From assembly GCF_002236115.1 (NCBI RefSeq), contig NZ_NIWT01000003.1, positions 372,001-436,000 on the forward strand: DNA of 64,000 nt, read 5' to 3'. The notes beneath the pieces are model-generated. The model saw only the letters and a program-made list of their open reading frames with translations, was not told the origin of the DNA and ran no database searches. Source of the DNA: Pseudomonas jessenii. Lineage in GTDB: Bacteria > Pseudomonadota > Gammaproteobacteria > Pseudomonadales > Pseudomonadaceae. Shown one piece after another: positions 33,897-42,556 of the stretch. How positions within the stretch are numbered: position 1 is the first letter of the stretch; each line of letters begins with the position of its first letter. Both the position numbers and the translations under genes were made by a program.

Positions 33897-35192
33897 CTAA
33901 CCACTGGCCGTCTGTAACCACTTAGATTGCAGCGGCAATCCCTCAGGCCCACCCATCAAGATGCCCTGCTCCAAATCAAATGGCAGCACCCAGAGCTTAA
34001 GTTGTGGTGCGAATTCGAATACCTGCAATGGGGCATCAAACGTAGCTTGTTTTGGGTAGATCAGCACCAACTCTCCATCCCCCGCTAGGTATTTATGACC
34101 ATAAGCGAACAACTGATAAAAGTCGGATTGCTTCAAACCGTAATTTTTATCCTCTCCCGATGAACTCAGTCGCTTCCATTTTGTGTCGAGCACCCAGATT
34201 TTCTGCTGATGGTGGATCATCAGGTCCGGCCGCAGCTGGAAGAAGTTTTCATCCCTATGCTTACACAGGTGTTCGCTGCGGGTTTGGGTGAGCAGTCGCG
34301 CATCGTGCAGCAGGTCCCTATTTAGGCTCGCAGCTACATAACGCTCAAATAGCTTTTCCATTGGGAATAACAAGCTCATGCCGTGCCAATCCCCAGCGAC
34401 TGCTAAAGGCATCTGTTGATTGATAATCAGCTCGCACCATGGTTTCACCGGTACGTAGTGCGCCATCAGTCGCTCGTTACTCCACAGTTTGAAATCCTGA
34501 TGCACGTTGCGACTTGTAGGCACCTCTAACAACACGGTTCTTAACTCATGAGCCAGTCGCCAGTTACCAGCATCTTTTGTTGTTTTGCAGACCTGATCTA
34601 ACGCGAATTTGATTAAGCGATTCTCTGGTCGGTCGGGCAAATAAATATCATGTCGTATCTGGAAATGGTGCTGCCGACCAGGGGGTTGGCGCATTTGCTT
34701 GACCACATCTAACTGACCACGAAGGAATCGCTGTTCCTCCTCCACTCGCTGGTAGTCAAAGCGTAGGCCCCGATTGATCAAGTGATCCAGAGCCAGTAAG
34801 AATCGGCCCATGACCCATTCGCTCAACGGCGCATCGAAACTCTGAAGATCCGCCGCGCCGACTTCACGGGTGGGTAAATCTAGGGTGGCTTGGATCATGC
34901 GCCTCAGCAACGCTCTGCTCTGCTTGATGCAGTCCTCGCGCTCGAAATGCTTAGGAAGTATTTCAAGGCGCGTACCACAGGGTGTTTCCAATACGCCGAC
35001 GTAGTTGTCGAGCTTGAGCAAGCAACGGTTTTCGAGCTGGACCAGCCCCGCCCCAGCCTTGCTGAAAAAAGCACTTAATCTGCACAACCAGTCGAAGGCT
35101 GAAACCGATACCTGAGCAAGGTCTAACGTCGGCACAGCGACGTTATCTGTCGTCAGCCTCGCGTATTCGCGAACCGTGACAATGGGTTTCAC
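33897..35192 (-). CDS. mcrC: McrC-like nuclease subunit of a type IV restriction system
   Basis: 431 residues. Contains the McrC domain: LENRCLLKLDNYVGVLETPCGTRLEILPK at the N-terminus, a central helical part, then a PD-(D/E)xK nuclease with RPDLMI (Asp323) and VLDTKWK (Asp336, Lys338). McrC is recruited by the McrB GTPase to cut DNA with modified cytosine. Its ATG overlaps the mcrB stop by four bases. Base composition is lower in GC than flanking genes, consistent with transfer. Confidence 0.88.
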   Translation of the reverse strand: MKPIVTVREYARLTTDNVAVPTLDLAQVSVSAFDWLCRLSAFFSKAGAGLVQLENRCLLKLDNYVGVLETPCGTRLEILPKHFEREDCIKQSRALLRRMIQATLDLPTREVGAADLQSFDAPLSEWVMGRFLLALDHLINRGLRFDYQRVEEEQRFLRGQLDVVKQMRQPPGRQHHFQIRHDIYLPDRPENRLIKFALDQVCKTTKDAGNWRLAHELRTVLLEVPTSRNVHQDFKLWSNERLMAHYVPVKPWCELIINQQMPLAVAGDWHGMSLLFPMEKLFERYVAASLNRDLLHDARLLTQTRSEHLCKHRDENFFQLRPDLMIHHQQKIWVLDTKWKRLSSSGEDKNYGLKQSDFYQLFAYGHKYLAGDGELVLIYPKQATFDAPLQVFEFAPQLKLWVLPFDLEQGILMGGPEGLPLQSKWLQTASG

Positions 35193-36766
35193 GCCGTCAC
35201 GCCTTTCAATGCTCGGATAACTGCTACGCCAAGATGACGAGTATTCAACTCACGACCGCTTGAATGGTGTGTTGTCAGGCCATGTTCTGCTGCAAGCTCA
35301 CGCAATATAGGCCTAGAGGGACGGACGATCTTTCCCGCCTGTAGAACTTCGATTGAACCGCTTTCAAGCTGACGAACCTGGATATCGCCTTTTTCAGCTT
35401 CGATAGCGTCTTGCAGCTTTGGAAGCACAGCTTGGTGATCAATGACGCCCCAATAGGACTCGATCCGAGCAAAAGCCTCTTCATTGATCATCCATTGGTT
35501 ATTTTGGTTGCTGAGCACCACTTGATCGCCAAACAACGAATCTGGCTTGAATGGTGGCTGTTCGATAAAGCAATTTTCAGCGGCTTTACGATGATCGTTG
35601 AGCACCCATTGAATCCGCTGCCAATCTTCAAAAAAGTACTCTTGCAGCAGCGGGAGAACTTGTTCACGAAAAATCTGCCCCAATCGTTCCAACGTAGGGT
35701 CGCTATCTAGCGGCATAAAATAAGCGTGTCCCAGACAATGATCTCGATCTAGCAACATTTCGATTCGCTGATTCATCACTCTCAGTAGCTTGGCAATATT
35801 GAGCTCACCTACGGCAATGTCTTTCAACAACTCAGGCTTAGGCAGCATTTCGCGGAAAGTGAAGCGACGACGTAAAGCGATATCTAGACCGGCCAACGAA
35901 CGATCAGCAGTGTTCATCGTGCCAATGAGATAGACATTGTTCGGTACACTGAAATGCTTCTTCGAATACGGCAGCGTCACTTTCAGAGCCTCGTCAGCCT
36001 CAGCACGCTTGGACGGTTCGATTAGCGTGATCAGTTCACCGAAAATCCGAGAAATATTGCCGCGATTTATTTCATCGATGATGAGTACATGAGCATTGCA
36101 AGGTTGAGTTTTTGGCTCAACCTCGGCGCCGTTGGATCGCCCATCCAATATCCGCGCCACCAAAAGCGGCAAAATATTGTTGTAGCCATTGATGAGATAC
36201 GGCTCCAGCATAGTCTCTGGCACCTTGTCAAAAACCTGCTTGTTGCGAATGTCTGCGACAGTTAAACGTCCTGCGCGCACATATTCAGCAAGCGTGTTAA
36301 GCATGTTCATACCAACCGGCAACTCTTTACCGTTGGGTTTAACCAAATTGAGCAACTCTGTGGATGAACTTGTGACTACGTATCCCGAACCAAAGGTTTC
36401 GCCCTTAGTAAAGAGAGCACCATGGCTCACTTCCGCTGCGTGCGCTTGTTGGGTCACTTTGGCAGTGGTACATAATCTTTTGAACACACCATCAACAACG
36501 TCATATCGCAATTGCCCGTCGTCTCCGCTTTCCGCGCGTAGGCCTTCAACGAAGTCTTCGTAGCTGAAGCTTTGATGAAACGTGACGAACTCGACATGTC
36601 CGTCTGCGGCTAACTCATCGAAGCGCTTCTTCAGCGCAGCCCGATTTTCTTTGTTGGTCTGAAGAAACTCAGGGGCGAGGATTTCTAGCGCTGCCTCGAT
36701 GGTGGCGAAAGTCTTCCCGGTACCGGGAGGGCCAAACAAGATCTGGTTGAGTGCAGGCGAGGTCAT
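35189..36766 (-). CDS. mcrB: McrB-like AAA+ GTPase of a type IV restriction system
   Basis: 525 residues from ATG 36766 (AAGGAA upstream; a 29-codon in-frame extension is less likely). Walker A GPPGTGKT 12-19, Walker B LIIDEINRGN (D231, E232), and MNTADRS 284-290, the McrB GTP-specific signature; arginine region LRRRFTF after it. There is no N-terminal modified-base-reading domain: the AAA core begins at residue 9. Insert 100-200 (SGYVVTSSSTELLNLVKPNG to YLINGYNNILPLL) and C-terminal residues 440-525 are candidates for target recognition. Translationally coupled to mcrC. Confidence 0.85.
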   Translation of the reverse strand: MTSPALNQILFGPPGTGKTFATIEAALEILAPEFLQTNKENRAALKKRFDELAADGHVEFVTFHQSFSYEDFVEGLRAESGDDGQLRYDVVDGVFKRLCTTAKVTQQAHAAEVSHGALFTKGETFGSGYVVTSSSTELLNLVKPNGKELPVGMNMLNTLAEYVRAGRLTVADIRNKQVFDKVPETMLEPYLINGYNNILPLLVARILDGRSNGAEVEPKTQPCNAHVLIIDEINRGNISRIFGELITLIEPSKRAEADEALKVTLPYSKKHFSVPNNVYLIGTMNTADRSLAGLDIALRRRFTFREMLPKPELLKDIAVGELNIAKLLRVMNQRIEMLLDRDHCLGHAYFMPLDSDPTLERLGQIFREQVLPLLQEYFFEDWQRIQWVLNDHRKAAENCFIEQPPFKPDSLFGDQVVLSNQNNQWMINEEAFARIESYWGVIDHQAVLPKLQDAIEAEKGDIQVRQLESGSIEVLQAGKIVRPSRPILRELAAEHGLTTHHSSGRELNTRHLGVAVIRALKGVTA

Positions 36767-37094
36767 CGAGTCGCTTTCCTTGGCTACGTGAGCAAAAAAG
36801 GGGCATCGCGTGGTGGCGGCTCGATCAAAGTCGGTAGGAGTTATAGGAACCAAAACCCGACCATGGAAACAGGCTACAGCCGCAGGAGATTAATCCTACA
36901 ACGGTAACTACATTGCCATCACGGGTAAAGCTGTACAGAGAGGCGAATCTGCTGCGGAGATAGGTCGCTCAAACAATCCGCTGCTTGAGTTTCAAGTAGC
37001 AGACTTTGTTTAAGTGGCGCATTCACTGACGCCATCGCGAGCAAGCTCGCTCCCACAGGGGATTGGCGGCACACACCGCAAGCCATTCCCCCAC
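36767..37094. other. Gap upstream of mcrB with one solitary REP (37031-37061)
   Basis: Holds the presumed mcrB promoter and a single REP, CATCGCGAGCAAGCTCGCTCCCACAGG. No gene seen; marks the right border of the low-GC restriction locus. Confidence 0.6.
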
Positions 37095-38885
37095 TCAACG
37101 CCCCACCTCCCCTCCTTCATCCCCCTCCACATAATCCACCCGATAATTCGCCACATAACTATCCACAGCCGTCCCAATCGTAGGAAAAAACGCCGTCTCC
37201 CCCAGCCGCGCAAACAACCCAAACCGCTTCAGCTTGTCCTTCACCGGATCCTTCATCTCCGCAATGCACAACTCAATACCCGCCGCATGCAAGGTGTCGT
37301 CCAGTTCGGCCAGCATGTCGGCAGACGTCACATCGACACTGGTGACGGGCTCTGCGGCGACCACCAGCCAGCGCACGGGGGTGGGCGATGCCGCTACGGC
37401 GTCCAGCACTCGGTCGCTGAACAGTTCGGCGTTGGCGAAAAACAAGGGCGCATCCCAGCGAAACAGGACCAGGCCGGGGATCAGGCGTGCGTCGGGGTAG
37501 CGTTTGATGTCGTGGTAGCCCTTGACCCCATCGGCGCGGCCCAATACTGCGGAGTACGGGCGCCAGCCGTCCCAGAGGAATTCAATGACGGCAATCACGA
37601 TGGCCAGGCCTATGCCCTCGATGGCGCCGAACACGGCCACGCCGACGGTACAGACAATCGACAGCCAGCACTCCCAGCGCTGGATGCGATAGATCCGGCG
37701 CAGGTCGGCGATCTCGATCAGGCCAATGGCCGAGGCGATCACGACTGCTGCCAGGGCGCTGGACGGTAAGTGTTGCAGCAGGTCCGGTGCCACCACCAGC
37801 AGCAAGGCAACCGCCAGTGCGCCGACGACGCCGGTCATTTGGGTTTTGGCTCCGGCGGCTTCGGCCACGGGCGTGCGTGACGAGCTGCTGCTGATCGGGA
37901 AGCCTTGGAAAAAACCGGCCGCCAGGTTGGCGATGCCGAGGCCCACCATTTCCTGGTTCGGGTTGACGTAGGTTCGGGTCCGCGCCGCATAGACGCGGGA
38001 GAGCACGCTGGTGTCGGCGAACGAGACGAGTGCGACGGCGCAACCGCCGATCAACACCGGGACGATATCGGCGCTGGTGATCCAGGGGATGGCGAAGCCG
38101 GGCAAGCCTTGGGGGAGCGAACCGAGGACCGACACTCCGGCGCGTGTCGCAAGGTCGAGTGCTCCCACGGCGACTGTCGCGCCAACCACTGCGATCAGGA
38201 TGCCCGGCAGTCGCGGCCATCGTTTGAGCAGCAGGATCACCGCCAGGGTGAGCCCGCCCACCATGAAGGTGGTCCAGTTGACCTTCCCCTCCATCACCGC
38301 GGAGGCGATGGCCCCTATGTTGCTCAATGGGCCGTCGGATTCAATCGAAAAACCGAACAGCTTGGGCAACTGGCTGATCAATACGGTCAGTGCGATGCCG
38401 TTCATGTAGCCGTAGCGGATCGGTTTTGACAGCAGTTCGGTGATGAAACCCAGGCGCGCGATACCGGCCAGGATACACACCGCTCCCGAGACGATCGCCA
38501 TCATCCCCGCCAGGGCGACGGCACGCTGCGGATCGCCGCCGGAGAGTGGAATGATGACGGCAAGGATGACGGCCACCAGGGAGGAATCCGGCCCCATCAC
38601 CAGAATTCGGCTAGGGCCGAACAAGGCATAGAACAGCAGCGGAACGATGGTCGCGTAGAGGCCATATATGCCGGGCACGCCCGAAGCCACCGCATAGGCG
38701 ATACCGACGGGCACCAGCATCGTGGTCAGCACCAGGCCGGCCACGATGTCGTAACGCAACCATGCCGGTTGGTATTCGCGCAGCATGCTCAGCCCCGGTA
38801 CCCAACGGCGCCAGCCGGTCTGTTCATCCCGGCGGGCTATCCGGCCTGGCTCCGGGAGAGGGGGCGAAGCATCTGAATGGCTCAT
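37095..38885 (-). CDS. SulP family anion transporter with STAS domain
   Basis: 596 residues. Membrane domain of about 12-14 helices (40-440) with LVPVGIAYAVASGVPGIYGLYATIVPLLFYALFGPSRILVMGPDSS, the SulP signature, and GFFQGFPISSSSSRTPVAEAAGAKTQM. C-terminal cytosolic STAS domain (about 465-585; PGLVLFRWDAPLFFANAELF). Substrate could be sulfate, bicarbonate or dicarboxylate; the sequence does not decide. Single gene, divergent from the next. Confidence 0.9.
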   Translation of the reverse strand: MSHSDASPPLPEPGRIARRDEQTGWRRWVPGLSMLREYQPAWLRYDIVAGLVLTTMLVPVGIAYAVASGVPGIYGLYATIVPLLFYALFGPSRILVMGPDSSLVAVILAVIIPLSGGDPQRAVALAGMMAIVSGAVCILAGIARLGFITELLSKPIRYGYMNGIALTVLISQLPKLFGFSIESDGPLSNIGAIASAVMEGKVNWTTFMVGGLTLAVILLLKRWPRLPGILIAVVGATVAVGALDLATRAGVSVLGSLPQGLPGFAIPWITSADIVPVLIGGCAVALVSFADTSVLSRVYAARTRTYVNPNQEMVGLGIANLAAGFFQGFPISSSSSRTPVAEAAGAKTQMTGVVGALAVALLLVVAPDLLQHLPSSALAAVVIASAIGLIEIADLRRIYRIQRWECWLSIVCTVGVAVFGAIEGIGLAIVIAVIEFLWDGWRPYSAVLGRADGVKGYHDIKRYPDARLIPGLVLFRWDAPLFFANAELFSDRVLDAVAASPTPVRWLVVAAEPVTSVDVTSADMLAELDDTLHAAGIELCIAEMKDPVKDKLKRFGLFARLGETAFFPTIGTAVDSYVANYRVDYVEGDEGGEVGR

Positions 38886-39003
38886 GAACCGCCCTCGTTG
38901 ATGGACTGTGCAGGCTCGGCGATATCGAAGTGATCTGAGTGTAGCTATTGCTTCGAATGCGCCATCACTGGAAGCTGTTCACCTAAAGGATTTGGAACCC
39001 GAC

Positions 39004-39969
39004 ATGAAATTCGACCTCGCCTATTGCCTCGGCCTCAACGACAAGTTGTCGATCTACGACGTTCGGGATCTGAATTTCGACGAGACGATGGATTTCGACT
39101 CCGCCAAGGAACACTTCCAGTGCCCCAACGATGCCTGTCGTTTGGCGTTCGATGCGACCAATGAGCTGGGCACGTTCAACGCGAAGAATGTGAATTACGT
39201 GCGCACGCCGCACTTCAAGAACCTGCCGAGTACGCGGCATGTCGAGGGCTGCCCTTATGTCAGCTTGAAGACGCCTGCGTCGGGTGGGGATGAGACGGAA
39301 ACGGATGACAGCCGCGAGGAAAATTTCCCGTCGGAATTGTTACTGACTCGGCGTGAATATCTGCGTAAGCCGTCCAGCCCGAAGGTCGCGGTGGACGGGG
39401 TGCGGGATGAGTCGCTGAAGCTTTCGGTGGCAAGCACTGTCGAGCAACCGGACAGGGAATCGGCCCCGGACAAGACCAGCGTCTTCGCCCATCCGGTGGA
39501 GTGTTTCGTGTCGAACTTCGACGACAAGGATTTGCTCAAGCGTGTGCCGCTGAAGATTGGCGAGCACACCGCGCCCTACGGGTCGTTTTTCAAGAAAATC
39601 GAATACCTGCAGGACAACAAGGGGCTGATTTACTGGGGCAAGGTAAAGGAGATCAAGGACTACACCCAGAGCTTTCGCATCGATTTCGAGAAGAAGGTCT
39701 GGTTCGAGAAAAAGCCTTACTCGGTCAATGTCTACCTGAGCAAGAAGCTGATCGACAGCTACCGCAAGCGCAAGGCGTTCCTGGAGGAGATCAAGCACGC
39801 CATCGAGAGCGGGCGGGAGTTGTATTGCTTCTTTTATGGCGTAACGCCCGAGCTGAAGCAGGTGCCGAGCAAGAAGAACCCCGAGCAGACGTTCGGGGTG
39901 TTCAGCGCCAACATCGAGAATCTGGATCACTTTATCGTGCGGGAGGCGCCGGGGTTGGCGGGCAAATAG
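39004..39969 (+). CDS. Uncharacterised protein with CoiA-like Cys/His cluster
   Basis: 321 residues. N-terminal part has HFQCPNDACRLAFDA (residues 39-53) and, about 30 residues on, TPHFKNLPSTRHVEGCPY, a C-x4-C...H...H-x3-C pattern like the Zn ribbon preceding the nuclease in CoiA-type competence proteins. The middle (100-180) is acidic and low in complexity. The C-terminal half (185-321) has alternating strands (KGLIYWGKVKEIKDYTQSFRIDFEKKVWFEKK) possibly an OB-like fold. No nuclease motif seen. Start MKFDLAYCL at 39004; 32 open codons upstream look non-coding. Function unknown. Confidence 0.65.
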   Translation: MKFDLAYCLGLNDKLSIYDVRDLNFDETMDFDSAKEHFQCPNDACRLAFDATNELGTFNAKNVNYVRTPHFKNLPSTRHVEGCPYVSLKTPASGGDETETDDSREENFPSELLLTRREYLRKPSSPKVAVDGVRDESLKLSVASTVEQPDRESAPDKTSVFAHPVECFVSNFDDKDLLKRVPLKIGEHTAPYGSFFKKIEYLQDNKGLIYWGKVKEIKDYTQSFRIDFEKKVWFEKKPYSVNVYLSKKLIDSYRKRKAFLEEIKHAIESGRELYCFFYGVTPELKQVPSKKNPEQTFGVFSANIENLDHFIVREAPGLAGK

Positions 39970-40035
39970 GCGCAGCACCGTTCGTCTGCCTGAAAAGACA
40001 AATCAAAAAATGCGTTTGATCCGGGCTCAAAACAA

Positions 40036-40051
40036 CTGTACAAAAACACAG
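40036..40051 (+). promoter_or_regulatory. LexA (SOS) box
   Basis: CTG-TACAAAAACA-CAG, exact CTG-N10-CAG spacing with AT-rich centre, 39 bases before the ATG at 40090. TTGATC (40016-40021) could serve as -35 with a -10 inside the box. Confidence 0.75.
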
Positions 40052-40089
40052 TATATTTTGAACCAACACTCTCGAGCCCGGAGAACACC

Positions 40090-40407
40090 ATGGCCTCTCA
40101 AGCGATGAAAATCACCCTGGAACGTATCGCCCTCTTCCAATTCACCCCGGCCCACTGCGCCCAGGCCCGAGCGATGCTGGGCTGGAGTGTGGAAGAGCTG
40201 TCGCGGGAGTCCCGAGTCTCGGTGGATGCCATTCAACGCTTCGAAGCACGCCAGGAGGTGCTGGATGTCACGTGCCTGGCGCTGGCCTATCGGCTTGAAG
40301 CCGAAGGGTTGGTGTTCTTCCCGGGATTTGCGCCGGGTCGAGGGATGAACGTCAAAGGTTCTACGCCGAATCCGGTTGGGCGGGCGGATTTTGCGATGGT
40401 GGAGTGA
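40090..40407 (+). CDS. Small XRE-type regulator under LexA control
   Basis: 105 residues. HTH about 22-62: ARAMLGWSVEELSRESRVSVDAIQRFEARQEVLDVTCLALAYRLEAEGLVFF, the layout of an XRE/Cro domain lacking a sensor. The C-terminal 25 residues are likely disordered. GGAG precedes the ATG. The LexA box implies induction by DNA damage, as for phage-type repressors; target unknown. Confidence 0.75.
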   Translation: MASQAMKITLERIALFQFTPAHCAQARAMLGWSVEELSRESRVSVDAIQRFEARQEVLDVTCLALAYRLEAEGLVFFPGFAPGRGMNVKGSTPNPVGRADFAMVE

Positions 40408-40437
40408 GCCAACTCACTGACTGACGATAAATGGCCC

Positions 40438-40542
40438 CTTGTAGGAGCGAGCTTGCTCGCGAAAAACATCTGGACAACGCGATCATTCAGACAGCACGCG
40501 TTATCGTTAACGTCCATCGCGAGCAAGCTCGCTCCTACAGGG
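40438..40542. repeat. REP pair after the XRE gene
   Basis: TGTAGGAGCGAGCTTGCTCGCGA and inverted ATCGCGAGCAAGCTCGCTCCTACAGG. Confidence 0.9.
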
Positions 40543-40551
40543 CCCATCACT

Positions 40552-41610
40552 CTACGCGTTATGAGCCACCACCCGCTCACTCTCCCCTTCCACCGCCAAC
40601 CACCACGCACCACCACGCTGCGGATGCATCAGGTTGAACGCCTCGCCCATCTGCGGCGTGGTGATCGATACGTTGCGTTCCCAGGCCAGGGCCAGGATAC
40701 GGTCGAAGGGTTCGTACCAGGCGTGCATCGACAGGTCGAACGTACCGTTGTGGATTGGCAGTAGCCAGCGGCCCTTGAGGTCGAGGTGGGCTTGCAGGGT
40801 TTGTTCGGGTTGCATGTGCACGTGTGGCCAGTCGACGTTGTAGGCACCGGTTTCCATCAGGGTCAGGTCGAATGGACCGTACTGTTCGCCGATGCGTTTG
40901 AAGCCGTCGAAGTAGCCGCTGTCGCCGCTGAAGAAGAGGCGCGTGTCGCCGTCGATCATCACCCACGAGGCCCAGAGGGTGCTGTTGCTGTCGAACAGGC
41001 CACGGCCGGAAAAGTGCTGCGACGGGGTAGCGATGAACTGGATGCCATCGACTTCCGTGCCTTGCCACCAATCCAGTTGGCGGACTTTGCTCGCGTCGAT
41101 GCCCCACTTGATCAGGGTGTCGCCTACGCCCAGCGGGGTAAGGAAGTGTTTGGTCTTGTCCGCGAGCTTGAGCACGGCCTGATGATCCAGGTGATCGTAG
41201 TGGTCGTGGGACAGGATCACCGCTTCGATCGGTGGCAATTCTTCCAGGCTGATCGGTGGCTGGTGGAAACGCTTGGGGCCAGCCCATTGTACGGGCGAGG
41301 CACGCTCGGCGAAGACCGGGTCGGTGATCCAGAATTTATCGCGCAACTTGAGCAACACCGTGGAGTGGCCCAGGCGATAGACGCTGTGGTTCGGCGCTGC
41401 GATCAGCGCGGCTTGAGTCAGGGCTTGCACCGGGACGGGCGCGCTCGGGCGGGTGTTTTGCGGTTTGTGGAACAGCACGTTCCATAGGACACCCATGGTT
41501 TTGCCAAAGCTTAAACGTTGAACCGGCGTGAAGTTTTGGTACTGCCCTTGAGCCTGTCGGGACGCTTCAGGTGTGGAGGCGTTGTCCGCCGGGGAGTTTG
41601 AATTGGCCAT
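40552..41610 (-). CDS. MBL-fold hydrolase of the RomA / NAPE-PLD-like group
   Basis: 352 residues from ATG 41610. Metallo-beta-lactamase fold: HSTVLLKLRDKFWITDPVF, metal motif SHDHYDHLDH (H135, H137, D139, H140), later FFSGDSGYFDGF and LPIHNGTFDL. The RomA/NAPE-PLD-like group includes phospholipase-D-like hydrolases; the substrate here is not predictable. A 26-codon upstream extension is open but lacks similarity. Divergent from a TetR regulator. Confidence 0.85.
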   Translation of the reverse strand: MANSNSPADNASTPEASRQAQGQYQNFTPVQRLSFGKTMGVLWNVLFHKPQNTRPSAPVPVQALTQAALIAAPNHSVYRLGHSTVLLKLRDKFWITDPVFAERASPVQWAGPKRFHQPPISLEELPPIEAVILSHDHYDHLDHQAVLKLADKTKHFLTPLGVGDTLIKWGIDASKVRQLDWWQGTEVDGIQFIATPSQHFSGRGLFDSNSTLWASWVMIDGDTRLFFSGDSGYFDGFKRIGEQYGPFDLTLMETGAYNVDWPHVHMQPEQTLQAHLDLKGRWLLPIHNGTFDLSMHAWYEPFDRILALAWERNVSITTPQMGEAFNLMHPQRGGAWWLAVEGESERVVAHNA

Positions 41611-41731
41611 GACTGAATGACTCCAGAAAAACCGCGCATGACGCGACTTTCCGTTTTGGGACGATAAATGGCCAAAGCACGCACGCATCAGCCGGACTTT
41701 CTATTTTTGCTGGGCAGGATTAACAAAACAT

Positions 41732-41747
41732 TACACTGCACAGTGTA
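41732..41747. promoter_or_regulatory. Putative TetR operator
   Basis: TACACTG-ca-CAGTGTA, perfect 7+7 palindrome, 79 bases before the TetR ATG and 122 before the hydrolase ATG, within the divergent region. Confidence 0.65.
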
Positions 41748-41825
41748 GTTTCTAGGTTGCATCAAAGTCGATGACAAGTAAACTGCTGAGTGTAATTCCT
41801 CCCTTCTTCCTGCCGAAGCGTACTT

Positions 41826-42437
41826 ATGACAGCTCCACAGCGCCTCACCGACCGAAAACGCCAAGCGATCATTCATGCCGCGATCAACGAATTCCGTGAC
41901 AACGGTTTCGAGATCACCAGCATGGACAAGATTGCTGCCACTGCCGGTGTGTCGAAGCGCACGGTGTACAACCACTTTCCCAGCAAGGAAGAGTTGTTCG
42001 CCGAGATCCTCAATCAATTATGGACCCGGGTGACGGCAGAACAGGAAACGGCCTACCGTCCCGACCTGCCGTTGCGTGAGCAATTGCGCGGATTGCTGAT
42101 GGCCAAGCTGCAAATGTTGGGCGATGACAATTTTCTCGACCTGGCGCGGGTGGCGATAGCGGCGACGATTCATTCCCCGGAGCGGGCGCAGGATATGGTG
42201 GCGCGAATGGGCGAACGCGAAGAAGGGCTGACGGTCTGGATTCGTGCCGCTCAGGCCGATGGTCGGTTGAAAGTTATTGCCCCTGATTTTGCCGCACAAC
42301 AGGTGCAGGGGCTGCTCAAGTCGTTTGCCTTCTGGCCGCAGATTTCCATGGGCAAGCCTGGCTTGTCACCCGAAGAACAACACCAGGTGGCAGACTCCGC
42401 GCTGGACATGTTTCTGGCCTGCTATCAGTTGCAATAA
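41826..42437 (+). CDS. TetR/AcrR family regulator
   Basis: 203 residues. TetR HTH about 10-57 (RKRQAIIHAAINEFRDNGFEITSMDKIAATAGVSKRTVYNHFPSKEELF), C-terminal TetR_C-like ligand domain. Probably represses itself and the divergent MBL hydrolase through the palindrome between them. Confidence 0.9.
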   Translation: MTAPQRLTDRKRQAIIHAAINEFRDNGFEITSMDKIAATAGVSKRTVYNHFPSKEELFAEILNQLWTRVTAEQETAYRPDLPLREQLRGLLMAKLQMLGDDNFLDLARVAIAATIHSPERAQDMVARMGEREEGLTVWIRAAQADGRLKVIAPDFAAQQVQGLLKSFAFWPQISMGKPGLSPEEQHQVADSALDMFLACYQLQ

Positions 42438-42556
42438 ATGACAAGTTCGACGGCGGCGTCGAAGGATCGATGGCTCTGATTTGAATGACGCGATGTGTTT
42501 CAGAATGAAACCGGCACTGAGGCTTTAGTGAGCTTCAGCCAGGAACCTGAACGGTT

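Noticed and set aside
33002..37094. Complete prophage or genomic island
   Set aside because: Only a Bro-N gene and mcrBC are present; no integrase, structural genes or att repeats were seen and the tRNA genes lie 30 kb away.
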